From contig NC_082408.1 in assembly GCF_004011695.2 (NCBI RefSeq), positions 1,907,501 to 1,971,500 on the forward strand: a stretch of 64,000 nt of DNA, given 5' to 3'. This document shows positions 25,006-36,798 of this stretch, one piece after another (position 1 is the first letter of the stretch; every line of letters begins with the position of its first letter). The position numbers and the translations under genes are program-made. This DNA is from Ascochyta rabiei. Its lineage: Eukaryota > Ascomycota > Dothideomycetes > Pleosporales > Didymellaceae. The notes under the pieces were generated by a model. The model made no database searches. It was not told the origin of the DNA and saw only the letters and a list, made by a program, of their open reading frames with translations.

Positions 25006-26150
25006 ATGACTGCTTCTAAAGTAAGTCCTAATTAAAGCTCCACTTGTCTTCTTTGCATGCGTCTTACCATATCGGCACTGTGATTATAGCTTCGTCCCGA
25101 TCAGCCTCTTCACCAGAGAAACCCTTGTGGTGGTTTGCCCTCTAAGTTTCGAGATACCATACCATCAGAACAGTTTCCCGCGGAGAAAGATCGATACGTA
25201 TTATACGTCAATATGGTCTGTCCGTGGGCGCATCGAGCGGTTATTGTGCGGGCTTTGAAGGGCTTAGAGGGCATCATACAGATTGTTGAGGTCGACGCAA
25301 GAGATACAATCCATGGCTGGTACTTCTCCGGTCAACGTGGACCAGAATGTGATCCAACGTATGGCTTCAGATGGCTCAAAGAGCTTTATTTGAAGGCAGA
25401 TCCAAGCTACACAGGGAGGGTTACCATACCTATGTTATGGGATAGGCAACGTGGTCCGTCTTCACCTGGTTTCGAAGATATCACTAATATCGCATTCAGC
25501 TGACAGTAGATAGGTACCATTGTGAACAACGAGAGCGGAGACATTATGCGTATACTGATCAACGCATTCGATAAACTCCTGCCATCTGAGATGCGCGAGG
25601 CCAACAAAGGGCCTGCCGCCCTTGTCCCCGAGCATTTGCAAAGCGAAATCGACGAGCTCAATTCGTGGGTCTACAATACAGTCAACAACGGTGTCTACAA
25701 GATAGGGTTTGCTACATCACAGGCCATGTACGACGAGCACATTCATAAGCTCTTCCAGTCACTAGATCGATTAGAGGATCATCTCTCAGAGGCTAAACAC
25801 CAGCCCTATTTGTTTGGAAAATACATCACTGAAGCTGACATTCGCCTCTACACTACTCTCATCCGATTTGACGTCGCGTATTACCCACTGTTCAAGTGCA
25901 ACATCAAAATGATTCGCTTGGATTACCCGCGACTACACACTTGGTTGAGACGTCTTTACTGGCATGAGGGCCCAGAGACAGCTTATGGAGCGTTCAAGAA
26001 AAGCACTCGCTTTGATGTGGTAAGTTCAGTATGAGCTATGGTTAGTAATTTGCATGTTGACCACAGTAGATCAAGCATGGTTATGCCGCCGTAACAGTGG
26101 GTAATGGGGTGGTTCCTGCCGGACCTGTGCCGCCTATCATGCCACTGTGA
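25006..26150 (+). CDS. Glutathione S-transferase, omega/Xi type (ECM4-like glutathionyl-hydroquinone reductase)
   Basis: Thiol transferase family that reduces glutathionyl-quinones. Four exons (25006-25020, 25090-25453, 25514-26019, 26070-26150) give 321 aa, normal for the family. Seen: the active-site CPWAHR (Cys about 49), VTIPMLWDRQRGTIVNNES (restored by intron 2), IDELNSWVYNTVNNGVYK, YLFGKYITEADIRLYTTLIRFD, the IRLDYPRLHTWLRRLYW block, and a C-terminal FDVIKHGY...PVPPIMPL that needs intron 3. Intron 2 uses a weak GTCCGT donor. The first exon is only five codons. It is probably cytosolic; no leader is seen. Confidence 0.92.
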
Positions 26151-26741
26151 ATTAGATAACGGACTATAGTATTCGTCGCAATTGTTGAGATGCTACTCCA
26201 ACGTTCAAAACAATGGTTTCAGTTGCATGGTCCTATGGCCATGATGCATTGTAGAGTACAGTATAGACTGTGAAGTGCTAACTTCAGTGGTCTTCATGGG
26301 CAGGGCTCGGTGCAGAGCTGACGACTCCAGTTGTACACATAAGTTACGCGATCGAAGTCGAAGAGGGACAAGTTCACAAAGCATGTCCTGAATATGGGTG
26401 TGCCAAACTGCATGCCGCTCGATCTATACATAACGATTTCTTCGAAAATGAGGCCAAAAGCTCAAAGCACAACTTGGTGAAAGTCACTGTAGTAAAAAGA
26501 CACCACCTCTCCAATGAATCACCCTCAATAGCAACTCTTTTCGCATCTAGATACAGCACGTCAGCACAGACTCATTCACAAGATATACGACAAGAGACAG
26601 TGGCTCTAGCACTCGATCTGTCGACAAGATCCATATCTCGTTCGTCCCGGGCTTATGGAAATTACAGGGAGGCACTGAGAAATAAACTTCAGTAGCTCGT
26701 TAACAGGCGACGATACTAGTCGCAGATAGTTTCCAAAGTGT

Positions 26742-27487
26742 TCAGCGGTTCGCCTTCGAGTTCATTGATCTTGCATCTACCCCAACTAATGAGCCCTGGA
26801 TAAGAGCGAAGATGCCCTCCGCTCCAGTACAAACAGCGAGCCCTATCTCCGCGTCTTTGGCCAAGAAGTCAGTAGCTATGCCAGCGGCAATGCAGAACGC
26901 AATCACCATGGCGAGCACCATAGCTACCGATGCCATGTCCGTGGTCACCTTGATGAGGATGGCGTGGCACGGGCGCTCGGCGGCTGTATGACTGTTCGTC
27001 AAGATTGAAATTCGTTCGTTCATCTGAATAAAACTCAGCCCTCGGAGGATGAAAGAATTATGAAACGCCTCGTCGAGGTCAAGGCGAGACGTGCTACTGT
27101 CGATAATGACTTCGCGAGGGTGGTCTTGAGCTTCCGGATCGCCAGTGCGCAACTGTTTCAATGAAAAATGAACAACACCATGGACAAACTTCTTACTCAC
27201 CGAGATATGACGGCGTCCTCTGTAACGATGCATAAAGAGAACCAGCGCTTAGCTGCAATGGTCTCTGTGAACTCCTTCCTGAGGAGTTGCATGACCGTCG
27301 CGCCGGTCTGTATAGGTTTGATCCGTAGCGTGTACAATAATGTTCGACCCCCACGTGTAACGGCGAAAAGCCACTCCACTTCCTGGACCACAGCACCTAC
27401 GTCTGGCTGGAGAGGCCAAGAAGTACTGCCGCTGATGGGTACGGAGGCAACCGTCGATTCTCTGCTAGAAGCCTGCATTCTGCACAA
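26742..27487 (-). CDS. Unrecognised protein gene with an apparent frame break
   Basis: Two protein-like blocks lie head to tail. The upstream one (27201-27487) contains EVEWLFAVTRGGRTLLYTLRI and RWFSLCIVTEDAVIS. The downstream one (26742-27152) contains LRTGDPEAQDHP, LDLDEAFHNSFILRGLSFI and a hydrophobic stretch ASVAMVLAMVIAFCIAAGIA. Between them are a perfect donor (GTGAGT at 27200) and a plausible acceptor (CAG ending at 27153), but the donor is in phase 2 and the acceptor in phase 0, so the join shifts frame. This may be a young pseudogene, or the exon structure may differ. I do not know the family; one or two membrane spans are likely. Confidence 0.5.
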
Positions 27488-29752
27488 TGATATTTATCGG
27501 ATCTGGTACTCGATCAAACCACGACCAGTTTGAGATGCTAGAGGTGGCACGATGGAATGGCCATGCTTAAGTCAATTGGTACAGTCCGGCATTGGGCGCG
27601 AGGGTTCGCTCATCCACTTGGTGGGTGCGTTGTAAAGTTCGCGGATAGAGCTAATAGGTAAAAGCGTGAGAGCGAAGAGACGCAGCTTTAGCGTTCGGCT
27701 TTAAATTAAGTAACTGCGAGTGTTTGCAGCATTTTTCTCCTGCTAATCAAGTCCGGTTTATTGAGTGACGCGTATTGGGCTGTGCTGATAGTTTACGTTA
27801 CTGTGCAGCTGTTCAATGTAGGTGTGATGGAGCGGGTGTAAACCCCTGATACCTAGGTAAGCATGTAAACTTGATAATCTGCGAAGTTTCGCACATAGTA
27901 CCGTGTCCATAGATAAGGTTGTAGAGCCACCTACAATAGCTATTATTATAAGATCTTATAGTAGAGTAGTAAAGTAATACTTATAATTAATCTAGCCTAT
28001 CTATAATTACTTAGAAGTATAACGTTGCAGCTACAGCAGGTAGTAATAGTTAAGGCAGCTAGAGGTAGTAATAGGGAACAAAGGCTGTGCCTCCTAATTA
28101 TTAAGAGTGCTCTAATTAGTTTATATCTACGCTAGTCTGTAATTGGCTGCTGGAGTCTGCTGGAGTTTGCCCAATTCTAGCGCCGCCTTAGCGGAGCGTC
28201 TGATTTATGAGATAAAGTACCAGCACCTTCGTAGCACTACTGTTTGGGTACGCCTAATGACGTTCGATGTTGCTCAGCTCTGTTGACGTACCGAGCTGGT
28301 AATATTCCATCCTCGAAAGGATCTGTCGTGTTTCAGCGCGTGATCACCTTGCAGTGCGCACAGGTATTGCCGCGACATATACCTTGGCCTATTAACCGTA
28401 TTATCTCTATGCCCTGTATCTCAACGCGGCGATTTTATGAAAGGAACTGTTGCAGTTGCACGTGTAGCTTTTTGTTACGAAGACTTCGTACACCAAACAA
28501 CTGTTGACAAACACATATGTGGCGCATAATTTCGACTTGCTAGATACTGGCGATGCGTGCGTTTAAAGATGACTAGTGGCCGCACTGAGTAGCACTCCCG
28601 AGGCTACTGCGCCAAGAACGACTAAACCAGTCCCTTGCGCTAGCTCGGATCCTTCACCCGATCCTCTTACTCCATCACGTAAGTTTGTCCCACTTACTGA
28701 AGCTTTGTCGTACGTCGCTCGTCTCAATGCCTGGCTAATTGGTGGATTGTTGGTTCCGTGTGCAAACTTTGCTTCAAGGGGGTGCTTGAAAACCATGGTA
28801 GGTAAGGATGCTATTTTGCCACACCCGGGTTATATCTCTTGTAAAAGATTAGTAAGTGCTCAGTCCAAACAAACTCGTATTCCTACTAATTCAGACACCA
28901 CTTTTTGTACCAGCTGTGGTGGAGGATCAGGCTACGTGGGCCTTTGCAATGCGAGGCAGCAGCTGCCACGCTGCCACACTGTCAGACAGAGTAACGTCTC
29001 ACGCACGCCTTTTTCTTCGCCTCACAGGATCACCGTCAAAGTACCCAATCCACGTGCATAACTCGCTCGCAAATTACCCGGGTTTGACTATGGCTGCGCT
29101 GCTAAAACTGCGCTTACTGAAAAGGATCTGCGCGTCGCGTGTCCGCAATACAAGTGCCATCAAGACGTGGCTGATGGTTGCGATAGTTGCGATGAAATAG
29201 GTGTCAGCGGTCCACATCTCCGTTTATCATTCACGCCCAAGGTATGTGTCCCTACATAGAGGTTTTAGCCAACTGTTCCGCCCATGCCGTTGCGCAGATC
29301 AAGTAGCGACGGCATGTCCTATAAGGGGGGTGCCTGAATAGATCGGAATACGATTTTGCCACGCTTTGGAGTCTTCCCTTGTAGAACATCAACGAATGCT
29401 TAGTGCTAGCAGGTTCGTATCCCAATCTGTTCAGCCACCCCCCTTGTATTTCATCCACTTGAATCCTACGCCAAGCTTTGATTGGCTGATCGCCCCAATT
29501 GCTTTTGTGACGGGGAGATTCAGCATCCCGTACTGCGCCTCACTGGTTTTCGTCCCTTCGCACATTTTTACCTTCTTAGAATCGAGAGATTCGTCGTAGA
29601 TATCATCGCCGACTTTTGCGCTGTTATAGCCCGGCATTTATGCTTTAAGCCTTGTTCCTTAGTTAAAGTTACTGCCTGTTGCAGTCACACATATCTGGAA
29701 CTGCGAATTCTCATCCTTTGCCCCCGAAGATTCCACCACAACAGAGCAGACC
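27488..29752. other. Gene-poor stretch containing an AT-rich patch
   Basis: About 2.3 kb. An AT-rich patch lies at about 27860-28140 (separate entry). Around it are overlapping ORFs of 60-160 codons on both strands, the longest at 28576-29061 + and 28856-29200 +, none with a motif I recognise. The phrase ATTTTGCCAC occurs in similar surroundings at about 28813 and 29352, hinting at diverged repeat copies, but the match is too short to claim. Confidence 0.35.
27860..28140. repeat. AT-rich, TpA-rich patch, likely decayed repeat DNA
   Basis: The strand becomes markedly AT-rich, with many TA steps and runs such as CTATTATTATAAG and CTATAATTACTTAG, then returns abruptly to normal composition. No ORF of any length is present. 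In filamentous ascomycetes such islands often are remnants of transposons altered by repeat-induced point mutation; I see no terminal repeats or coding remnant to name an element. Confidence 0.45.
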
Positions 29753-31187
29753 ATGACTAGATCCTGCTGTCTTCGCCAGATCCTGATATGTTCTTTTAGT
29801 ATTTTCTGCCTTCTTATGATATTTATAACAGAAGCCTTTCTTCGCTATCGTCTCCAAGTTAGCGATTCCCGTCCGATTTCATGGACGTCGGGATCTCACC
29901 AAAACAATCTGTCCATCGCGCCCGACGCAGTAACCCCAGCAGCCCCAGGAACTCCGTACAAGCCCAAGGCTCACCACCCACCATTACCAGCACCCGTTCC
30001 GGACTATGGACTCTCTCATACAGAGTGCCGAGCCAGATTTCCCAATCTCTTTGCTGAGTTGGGCCGGTCAGTTGCACTGCGAAAAGACCTGGGAAACGTC
30101 AGCCTTGCGGACATCGATTTGTCGTGGAAGCCGTATGGGGCAGTGCGTGTTCTGATATACAACCATAAGGTAATATTCATCCCTATCTTCTTAGTTTGGT
30201 AGAAAGACACAGAGACTGAAACTATAGTGTCTAGCTCTACATCATCGACTCGAAATTCAACGGAGAGGGCTATCAACGACCCCGACTTCTTGCTATTCTA
30301 CACCAACTCCACCGCGCCATAGTATCGTCACCCTCGCCCCTCCCATCGATAGAATTCTCGTTCAGCGTAAACGATATAGCTGACGAATCTCATGCTCACC
30401 ATACTATGTGGACTTTCTCACGACATGTGTCTCTTGATAAGGAAATGTGGGTAATGCCAGACTTTGGCTACTGGTCGTGGCCACTTGACCTGGTTGGCGA
30501 ATATCAGCAAATACGCAGTGATATGCGAGGTAGCGAATTAGACTGGGAGAAGAAAATACCAAAGTTACTCTGGCGAGGGGCTGTTAAGACAAACGAGGAA
30601 GTGAGGGGTGCACTTATGAGGGTTGCAAAAGGGAAATCGTGGGCAGATGTGGATCAAGTGACCTGGAAAAGCAGGAAAGATGTGACTGCGGGGAGTGATG
30701 CTTTGCCAATTAAGGATCACTGCAAGTATCAGTTCCTCATGCACACTGAAGGTAAGACAGTATTTCCTCGATCTGTAGGAGAACTATGGCTAACAAAATC
30801 GCAGGACGTAGTTACTCTGGTCGGGGGAAATACCTTCTCAACTGCGCGTCCGTTATGATAACACACAAAGCCGAATGGATTGAGCCTCATTCGCACCTGT
30901 ACATTTCTTCTGGACCAGACCAAAATGTTGTAGAAGTAGAGCGCGACTTTTCTGACCTCGAAGCAAAAGTACAAGAGCTATTACAGAATCCAGAGCGCGC
31001 AAAAGCTATTGTAAAGAATAGCATAGCAACGTTTCGGGATAGGTATCTGTTACCTGATGCTGTGTCATGTTATTGGAGGGAGCTGTTCAAGTCATGGGCG
31101 GATGTGAGCTTCCAGCCAGACCCGTGGGAGTTCGATGCAGATGGGAAAGAGAGGATAAGGGGAGTTCCATTTGAGACATTTGTGTAA
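29753..31187 (+). CDS. Glycosyltransferase family 90 protein (CAP10-like)
   Basis: Secretory-pathway glycosyltransferase of the family that includes the Cryptococcus capsule protein Cap10 and animal POGLUT/KDELC enzymes. Three exons (29753-30169, 30235-30751, 30805-31187) give about 438 aa. Seen: a signal-anchor span (residues about 8-27), a Pro-rich stem, then WVMPDFGYWSWP, the KIPKLLWRGAV block, and the donor-site region LPIKDHCKYQFLMHTEGRSY / SGRGKYLLNCASVMI, restored by intron 2. It is a type II membrane protein, probably Golgi. A possible extra terminal intron (donor 31184, acceptor 31237) would replace the stop and add about 20 residues ending at 31298. Confidence 0.88.
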
Positions 31188-33470
31188 GTTGGGGAGAGTA
31201 TCGTCCGCAAAAGTTTCGAGGCTAATACAATGCACAGGATTCAAGCACTCGAGTTGGACCAATGCTCTTGGTGGAAGAAGATGACGCTTCGGTGCTAGAG
31301 GTCCGCTCAGTATGTGTTGTGAAGTTGGTCCAAGAGAGGAAATCAATACTAAGCAATACCCTAGTCCATTTTGTGAGGCTCTGCTGTGGCCAACCAGATC
31401 TTTAGATTGTTTGCTAAACAACGTCTGCATTGTCAATTTATAGAGGCTTTGTTGCTGGAGTCCTGGAAAAAAGGTATCTACGAACTCCCTTCAGTCCGCT
31501 CGCAGGATTGGGTTGGTCACTACCATTAGGTGACCTATAGACCCTCCATTAATGAGACAACTTCTGCTCGTGATCTATTGTCAACCTGATTTTAAAGATA
31601 GGGCGAATGCTTGGCCTATACACAGTAGCAACGAGGCAACAGGCTACTAATTGACTGGGTATATGCTGAACGCTTAACAGTTTAGCCCACTTGTTATCAC
31701 ACCGCTCCTGGTGTCTTTCATCACTTGAACTCTCCCTTCGTCTGGAGACTGACAAAGCTGTCTAATTGAACGGATCACCTCAACACGATCATAAATAACA
31801 GCAAGCAATCGGTGCAGATTAGAATTGACCGATTTACTCTCATGCTCCAAGGCGAAATTGTCTTAATGACGGGCGACAATATAAATTGAGACGGAACCGT
31901 CAAGAGAAGGCAAGGTAGTTAAATTGTAGCACTAGACCGAACAGGAACTCTAGTAGTGAATTAATGAATAAGCATGTTGACGGAAAGTGCTAAATGTTGC
32001 TCGCTGAAAGAGCGTGATAAGGCCTGCTTTAGGCGCTTATTGGCAGCTGTAGAAGCCAGCATGCGAAAGGGGGACATGCGGCTAGATGCGTTAAGGTACT
32101 AAACAGCCGCTGGCTCCGCTACTCTTTGTCTTACCGGTCGCAATGTGGGCGCCTCAAGAAAACGAACTCATCACGAGAATGATAGCGAATCTGTGCTAAA
32201 AGCAAAAACATCGTTTATGCTTGTACTTTAAAAATCTCGGAAAGCCGGCTCGCTAAATTTTCAGAGCCTATCTCACAGGAAATGATGCATCTACAGATAT
32301 GAAAGCCCGAACTCTACTTAGTGGTTGCGGCGAGCCAGTCCAACGATGAAGAAAAGTAGCTGCGTCCAGATCCATACATTGCGTCCATCAACGGGTATTT
32401 TACACATTCGACCCGGGCTCCAAACAACCGTGGACCCTCGGGATCGACTAATCTCAACAGTTGCTTCAACACGAGCAGGTCATCTTAAAGGAATTAAATT
32501 AGTCAGTGTCGTGTGGGTGCTCAAGGGTTTAACTAACTTAGTCCGGTCCATTGCCGCCTTTGACGCCGTGATGCCTACCAAGCGACTAACTTGGTTCATG
32601 AACAACCTTGATGTATGATTCAATACTTCTAGACCTCGGACACAAAAGATGCATTAATTAGGAGTGCATGTCACTAAGAACTTTAATCTTGTTCAACGCC
32701 TGGACTTACTGCGTGAAGTGGATCTCATGGTTGGCAAATACGCTCCGGATACGATGATTGCGGCACGGTTGTGACTTGCCTTGTGCTGTTACAATTTAAA
32801 GAGGTAACGAATTGAATCAACTTGATCCTTCCATGGTCCACTTGATTGATTTTTGCGCAGTCTGGGGGCAAGATCCTCTTGCGGACCGAATACACAGTAT
32901 CGTGGCGCTGAAAGGGAGCTTCTTCTCGCATGAGTCTCGCTCTACTGTAATAAGTCGAGTGTTGAAAAAGTATGAGACAGTACTGACGGATCATTTGTAT
33001 GCTGTTGCCAGGTCCAGGCAATGTTAAGACTCTCCAGTTTCGATTGGGCACTATTCCAATGTCCAAGAACCCCGTCTGCGCCGTGCAGTATACTTCTGCG
33101 CCGTTCAATCTTCATCGCAATACCAGTCAAGGATTTGGCTCCTTCAATATTGCTCTACTGTCACCTTCCTGTTTGCAGGATATAAGTATCGCACATTGAT
33201 GGTTTGCACGCGCTCGATATCACGTTTAGGCTGGTGTCTTGAAGGATCCGAGCGAAAGCATCCTTGCGTGATCCGTGTACACACGATCCTACAGAAACTC
33301 CACTTGCTTGCTGAATCTTCGTACATAGTACGATTACGAATAATATCGAGACAGGAACAGGCACAGGAAAAGTATATGAAGGGTGAAGTACCACCCCAAG
33401 TCACTCAGACACCAACACAGCCCGGACAATAACTCTCCAAAGCATTACACGACTTTTGTATATCTTCAAC
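31188..33470. other. Gene-poor stretch
   Basis: About 2.3 kb with no supported gene apart from a possible terminal GT90 exon at 31238-31298. ORFs are short (127 codons at most), overlap on both strands and lack motifs. There is no obvious repeat or RNA gene. The last few hundred bases presumably hold the promoter of the secreted-protein gene. Confidence 0.4.
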
Positions 33471-34111
33471 ATGCACTTGACTAGCTTTTTCACTCTCTTT
33501 GCCGCGGCCACCATTCTTGGAGCGCCCACTGAGCCCATTGAGCCTACCGGCATTACTTCCTTGGCCGCCGATGTTCTTGACCAAGGCGACGGCTTCTATC
33601 TGGCCTCATACAACGAGGCTGGTGTCCTCGATGTCGCTTTTACGCCAATTGCCAAATTGGAGACGACCTCTCCAGCTGCACAGCTTACCACGAGGGCCAC
33701 GCACACGTTGGGCAAGCGGGAGACTGTTTGCAGTGGGCGCTCTTCGGTCGCTTTGGGGACCTTAGACGACGCCAACAGGCAACTCGCAAGCAATGCGGCT
33801 GCTCAGGGCAACTATGGCAAGAGTTCATGGGGCTGGGTAAGTTGCTTTTTGGTTTTTAATAAACTTAACACGATAATAACAGCTCTGAAATGCAGGTCCA
33901 TCGCGACGCCGAGACTTCATACTTCTGCAACTACCAGGCAAACTTCTTGACCTACCAGCTCATTATCGATATGCACACTGTCATCAGTGGACGCTGTACA
34001 CAAGCTGGCTATGGCTATGACCGCAGAACGAACGGTGGCGGCGCCCAAGACCTCTCTGTTGGTCGCACTTGGCGCGGCGACAACTTCTGTGATGGAAACT
34101 ACCACGGCTAA
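33471..34111 (+). CDS. Small secreted protein with Kex2 site and four cysteines (effector-like)
   Basis: Two exons (33471-33836, 33896-34111; 59-nt intron) encode 193 aa. Residues 1-18 form a classic signal peptide (SFFTLFAAATILGA). A 65-residue acidic pro-region follows, ending in a dibasic LGKR (Lys82-Arg83), a Kex2-type cleavage site. The predicted mature 110-residue part has exactly four cysteines (about 87, 133, 156 and 187), enough for two disulfides, and a Gly/Arg/Asn-rich C-terminus. Pre-pro layout, size and even Cys number are typical of secreted fungal effectors or antimicrobial-type proteins. I recognise no family, and no toxin activity is implied by the sequence. Confidence 0.8.
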
Positions 34112-35109
34112 GCGCTGTATTCGTAAACACATAGGGCAGTTGTGCACGAAGCTCAAGATCGAAGCGAAGTGCTGGTCTTAATCTGAGAAACTGTAGCCAA
34201 GTCTCGACACGCTCACGTTTCAACCAATGTTTAAAATATTACTCCCTGTCCTGTCCTTTAATTCAGTCCAGATTTTTCTGCAACTAGATCAATTAGTTAA
34301 CTAGTCGAGAAACGGAGAATGAATGCAGCCCAATCATTTTTAAGATATATACACCTGTCTTGGAAATGGTCTATGCATGGAACTACAAAGTAGAATAGTT
34401 AGATGGTATAACTCGACTGTTCAAGCAAAATGCCGATATAAATTTATTGGTGTGGAAGCGGCCCATGGTATCGGTGACGGTCACCTGGGCAGCCTCCACC
34501 GGTTGTATCACGTGTCTTGGTCAGCCAATCTTGGAAGGAATATATTCGTGTGCACCAAGACCTTGAACCAGTACCTTGACCAACGGCAGATCCGGAACGG
34601 TGACACGCGACACCACACCACTGCCTCATTCACCCATCCTCCCGCCATTGCGAATATGCAAGTCCAATCTTTGAGGAAATATGAACATCCAAATATAGGT
34701 TTGTCGGTCAGTGACGTCACAGCCCATACTGTTGCCTCAGTAGTCGCTGGAGGCCCTAAGTTGACTGATCAACGTCGGCGACCCACAACGAGGCTGTGGA
34801 GGATAACGCGGTTGTAAGATGTGGAGAACAGGAGATGTCAGCGGGATACTCAAGGGAGAGCGAAACTAGGTTACTGAGAGTGAGCTACCTAAGAAACCTA
34901 TCTTTCACGACCTCTCGTGCAGAAACGGCAACTCATATCCAAGCAAATATCCAAACGACTGAATACTCTGTTACCTTCCATTTCAAGAAGCACAAACACT
35001 AGGCTCTCATGCGAGGCTCTCAATATGGGACACACACCCCTGTCTCAACTTGGGTATACCTACACGCGCCGTGGGCTGCGGATCAAGCAAGCCAATCCAG
35101 AATCTCGAA
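34112..35109. other. Intergenic stretch
   Basis: About 1 kb. A 146-codon + strand ORF (34377-34817) lacks motifs and overlaps minus-strand ORFs. I see nothing else of note. Confidence 0.4.
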
Positions 35110-35301
35110 ATGTCTGAGGGACAGCTTCGCCGCGAGCGAGGCAAGACACGTAACGGCGGCATGTCACTGTATAATAACGATGTTGCTGGGATTGGTGGGG
35201 GACCAGGTAGGCCGGGACTTGCCAGCGGTGGAGGAGGTATTCTAGGCGAGGACTTTGGAGGCGGGGGCGATGAGTCGTTCATGCGAAAGTCGGGGAATTA
35301 A
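35110..35301 (+). CDS. Possible small Gly-rich protein
   Basis: A 63-codon frame starts MSEGQLRRERGKTRNGG and continues into a very Gly-rich acidic tail (GGGGILGEDFGGGGDES). The residue pattern looks coding rather than random, and the frame is open upstream for some 70 further nucleotides, so a 5' exon is possible. It converges on the PTH11-like gene with only 80 bp between stops. No family is recognised. Confidence 0.3.
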   Translation: MSEGQLRRERGKTRNGGMSLYNNDVAGIGGGPGRPGLASGGGGILGEDFGGGGDESFMRKSGN

Positions 35302-35381
35302 GGTGGAAATAAATTATGAATACGATGGAGAAGTCAGAAACTGTTGCCATGTACCTTCTGCTTGTCACCTTGGCCCTCTAT

Positions 35382-36710
35382 TCACTGTCGACAATGTTGT
35401 TCAGGCATCAAAGGGTCTTCGTCGTAGTGAACTGAGTATTGCACATCATGTCTGATGATGTTATCTCCCAAGGCCTTACTGTCGTTTGGCCTTTTTCCAG
35501 AGTCCGAGTGCCTTGGCAAAGTGGAGATCGTTACTTTGTTGTGCAAACCTTCGGGTCTCAGTTTCAACCGCTGTAGTTCTTTGCTTTCCAATGGAACACC
35601 TTGGAAATTATGTTCGTTGGCATGGTTTGGTATCTGTTCTGCCTTGATGGATGGCTTGGAGACCCCCGAGCCCTTGAGTGATGCACTACGATCTGACATC
35701 TTGTAGCCTTCTGAATATTTTCGCACGCGAATGAGCTCGCCATGCCCAAATCCTGTGTTGAGACTCTCGGTGAACCGCTTGAGAGCTGCAACAGTGGCTG
35801 CTGCAATGGAGTATGACAGCTCTATAGTTTGCCAAACGACTACCATAGCTGCCGTGAGCGAAACATCAGAAGTATAGCTGAGATTGTTTGTTGCGTTGTC
35901 GCGAAGAATGGTGAAGACGAGTGTCCTAGCCAGAGTACATTAGCAGATATTCGAGCCGAGTTGTATGGGTGGGCCGGGCTTACGGGATCCGAAGCCAAAA
36001 AGCTACAATGACGACGAACTTGTTCTTGATGGACATCTGTAGATTCCAAACCAGCTGAAGAGGAAGAGCCAACACCGCAAGTTCAGTTGCAATATCCAAG
36101 CCCGTGATGACTTGCCATCTGAGGCTTTGACGTGAGCATGTATTGACATTCGATCGGAAACTCCAAGCAAAGCCTTCGAAGACGCTGCATCCAGCGGTCA
36201 TCAAGGTGATAGAAAGAACGCATTGCATCAATACCAGAGCTCCAACTAAATATTGGAGTCTTTTGTGAGAGGCTGTTGGTGTTGTACGCAGCAGCATCAG
36301 GACAATGGCCGATTTCGATAGACTCAGCGCTGTAATCCAGGACAGGTTGCTAACAAGGGTCAAAACATTCAACCTCTCTATTGTGCCTTGACGAGAGCTT
36401 AAGGTGTCTATAGGACGACCCAGCCCCGTAGCGTTGGCGGCATAGTTGCAACCGAAGAAGACAAGAGCCAAAACCTGTTCAGATTTACAGACGATGTGAG
36501 CTTCGTACCAAGCGCGAGCGTAGATTCTTAGAGGAGCGAACATACCGTCGACAGCAGGATTGCAAAGTCGTCAATTCCAGGAGCCTTCCATCGAACATAC
36601 AGTCGCAGGCTAAGTACACACAATGTGTAACACAGACAAATCGAGAGAGCTAGTTGGAGCCCTTTGTTGTAGCCCTCGTGATGAGCTATATAATCACTTT
36701 GCTCAGACAT
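35382..36710 (-). CDS. PTH11-like integral membrane protein (fungal rhodopsin-fold domain)
   Basis: Seven-span fungal receptor-like protein. Three exons (36546-36710, 35984-36474, 35382-35925) give about 399 aa. Both introns are GT-AG and each restores a membrane span: DDFAILLSTVLALVFFGCNYA across intron 1 and FWLRIPTLVFTILRDN across intron 2. Seen: RLYVRWK after span 1, LSKSAIVLMLLR, a Cys residue in NVNTCSRQSLRW, and WQTIELSYSIAAATVAALKRF at the end of the seven-span core, which are family hallmarks. The cytosolic tail of about 130 residues is polar. It lacks the N-terminal CFEM domain of classical PTH11. A sensory role is family knowledge; the ligand is unknown. Confidence 0.85.
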
Positions 36711-36798
36711 AGCGTTGGAAGACCTGATCAGAAGTCTGAGACGATGAAGGGCCTCCTGCCTCCACGCACATAGAGTCGCGGGACTTCGATCAAGCCAA

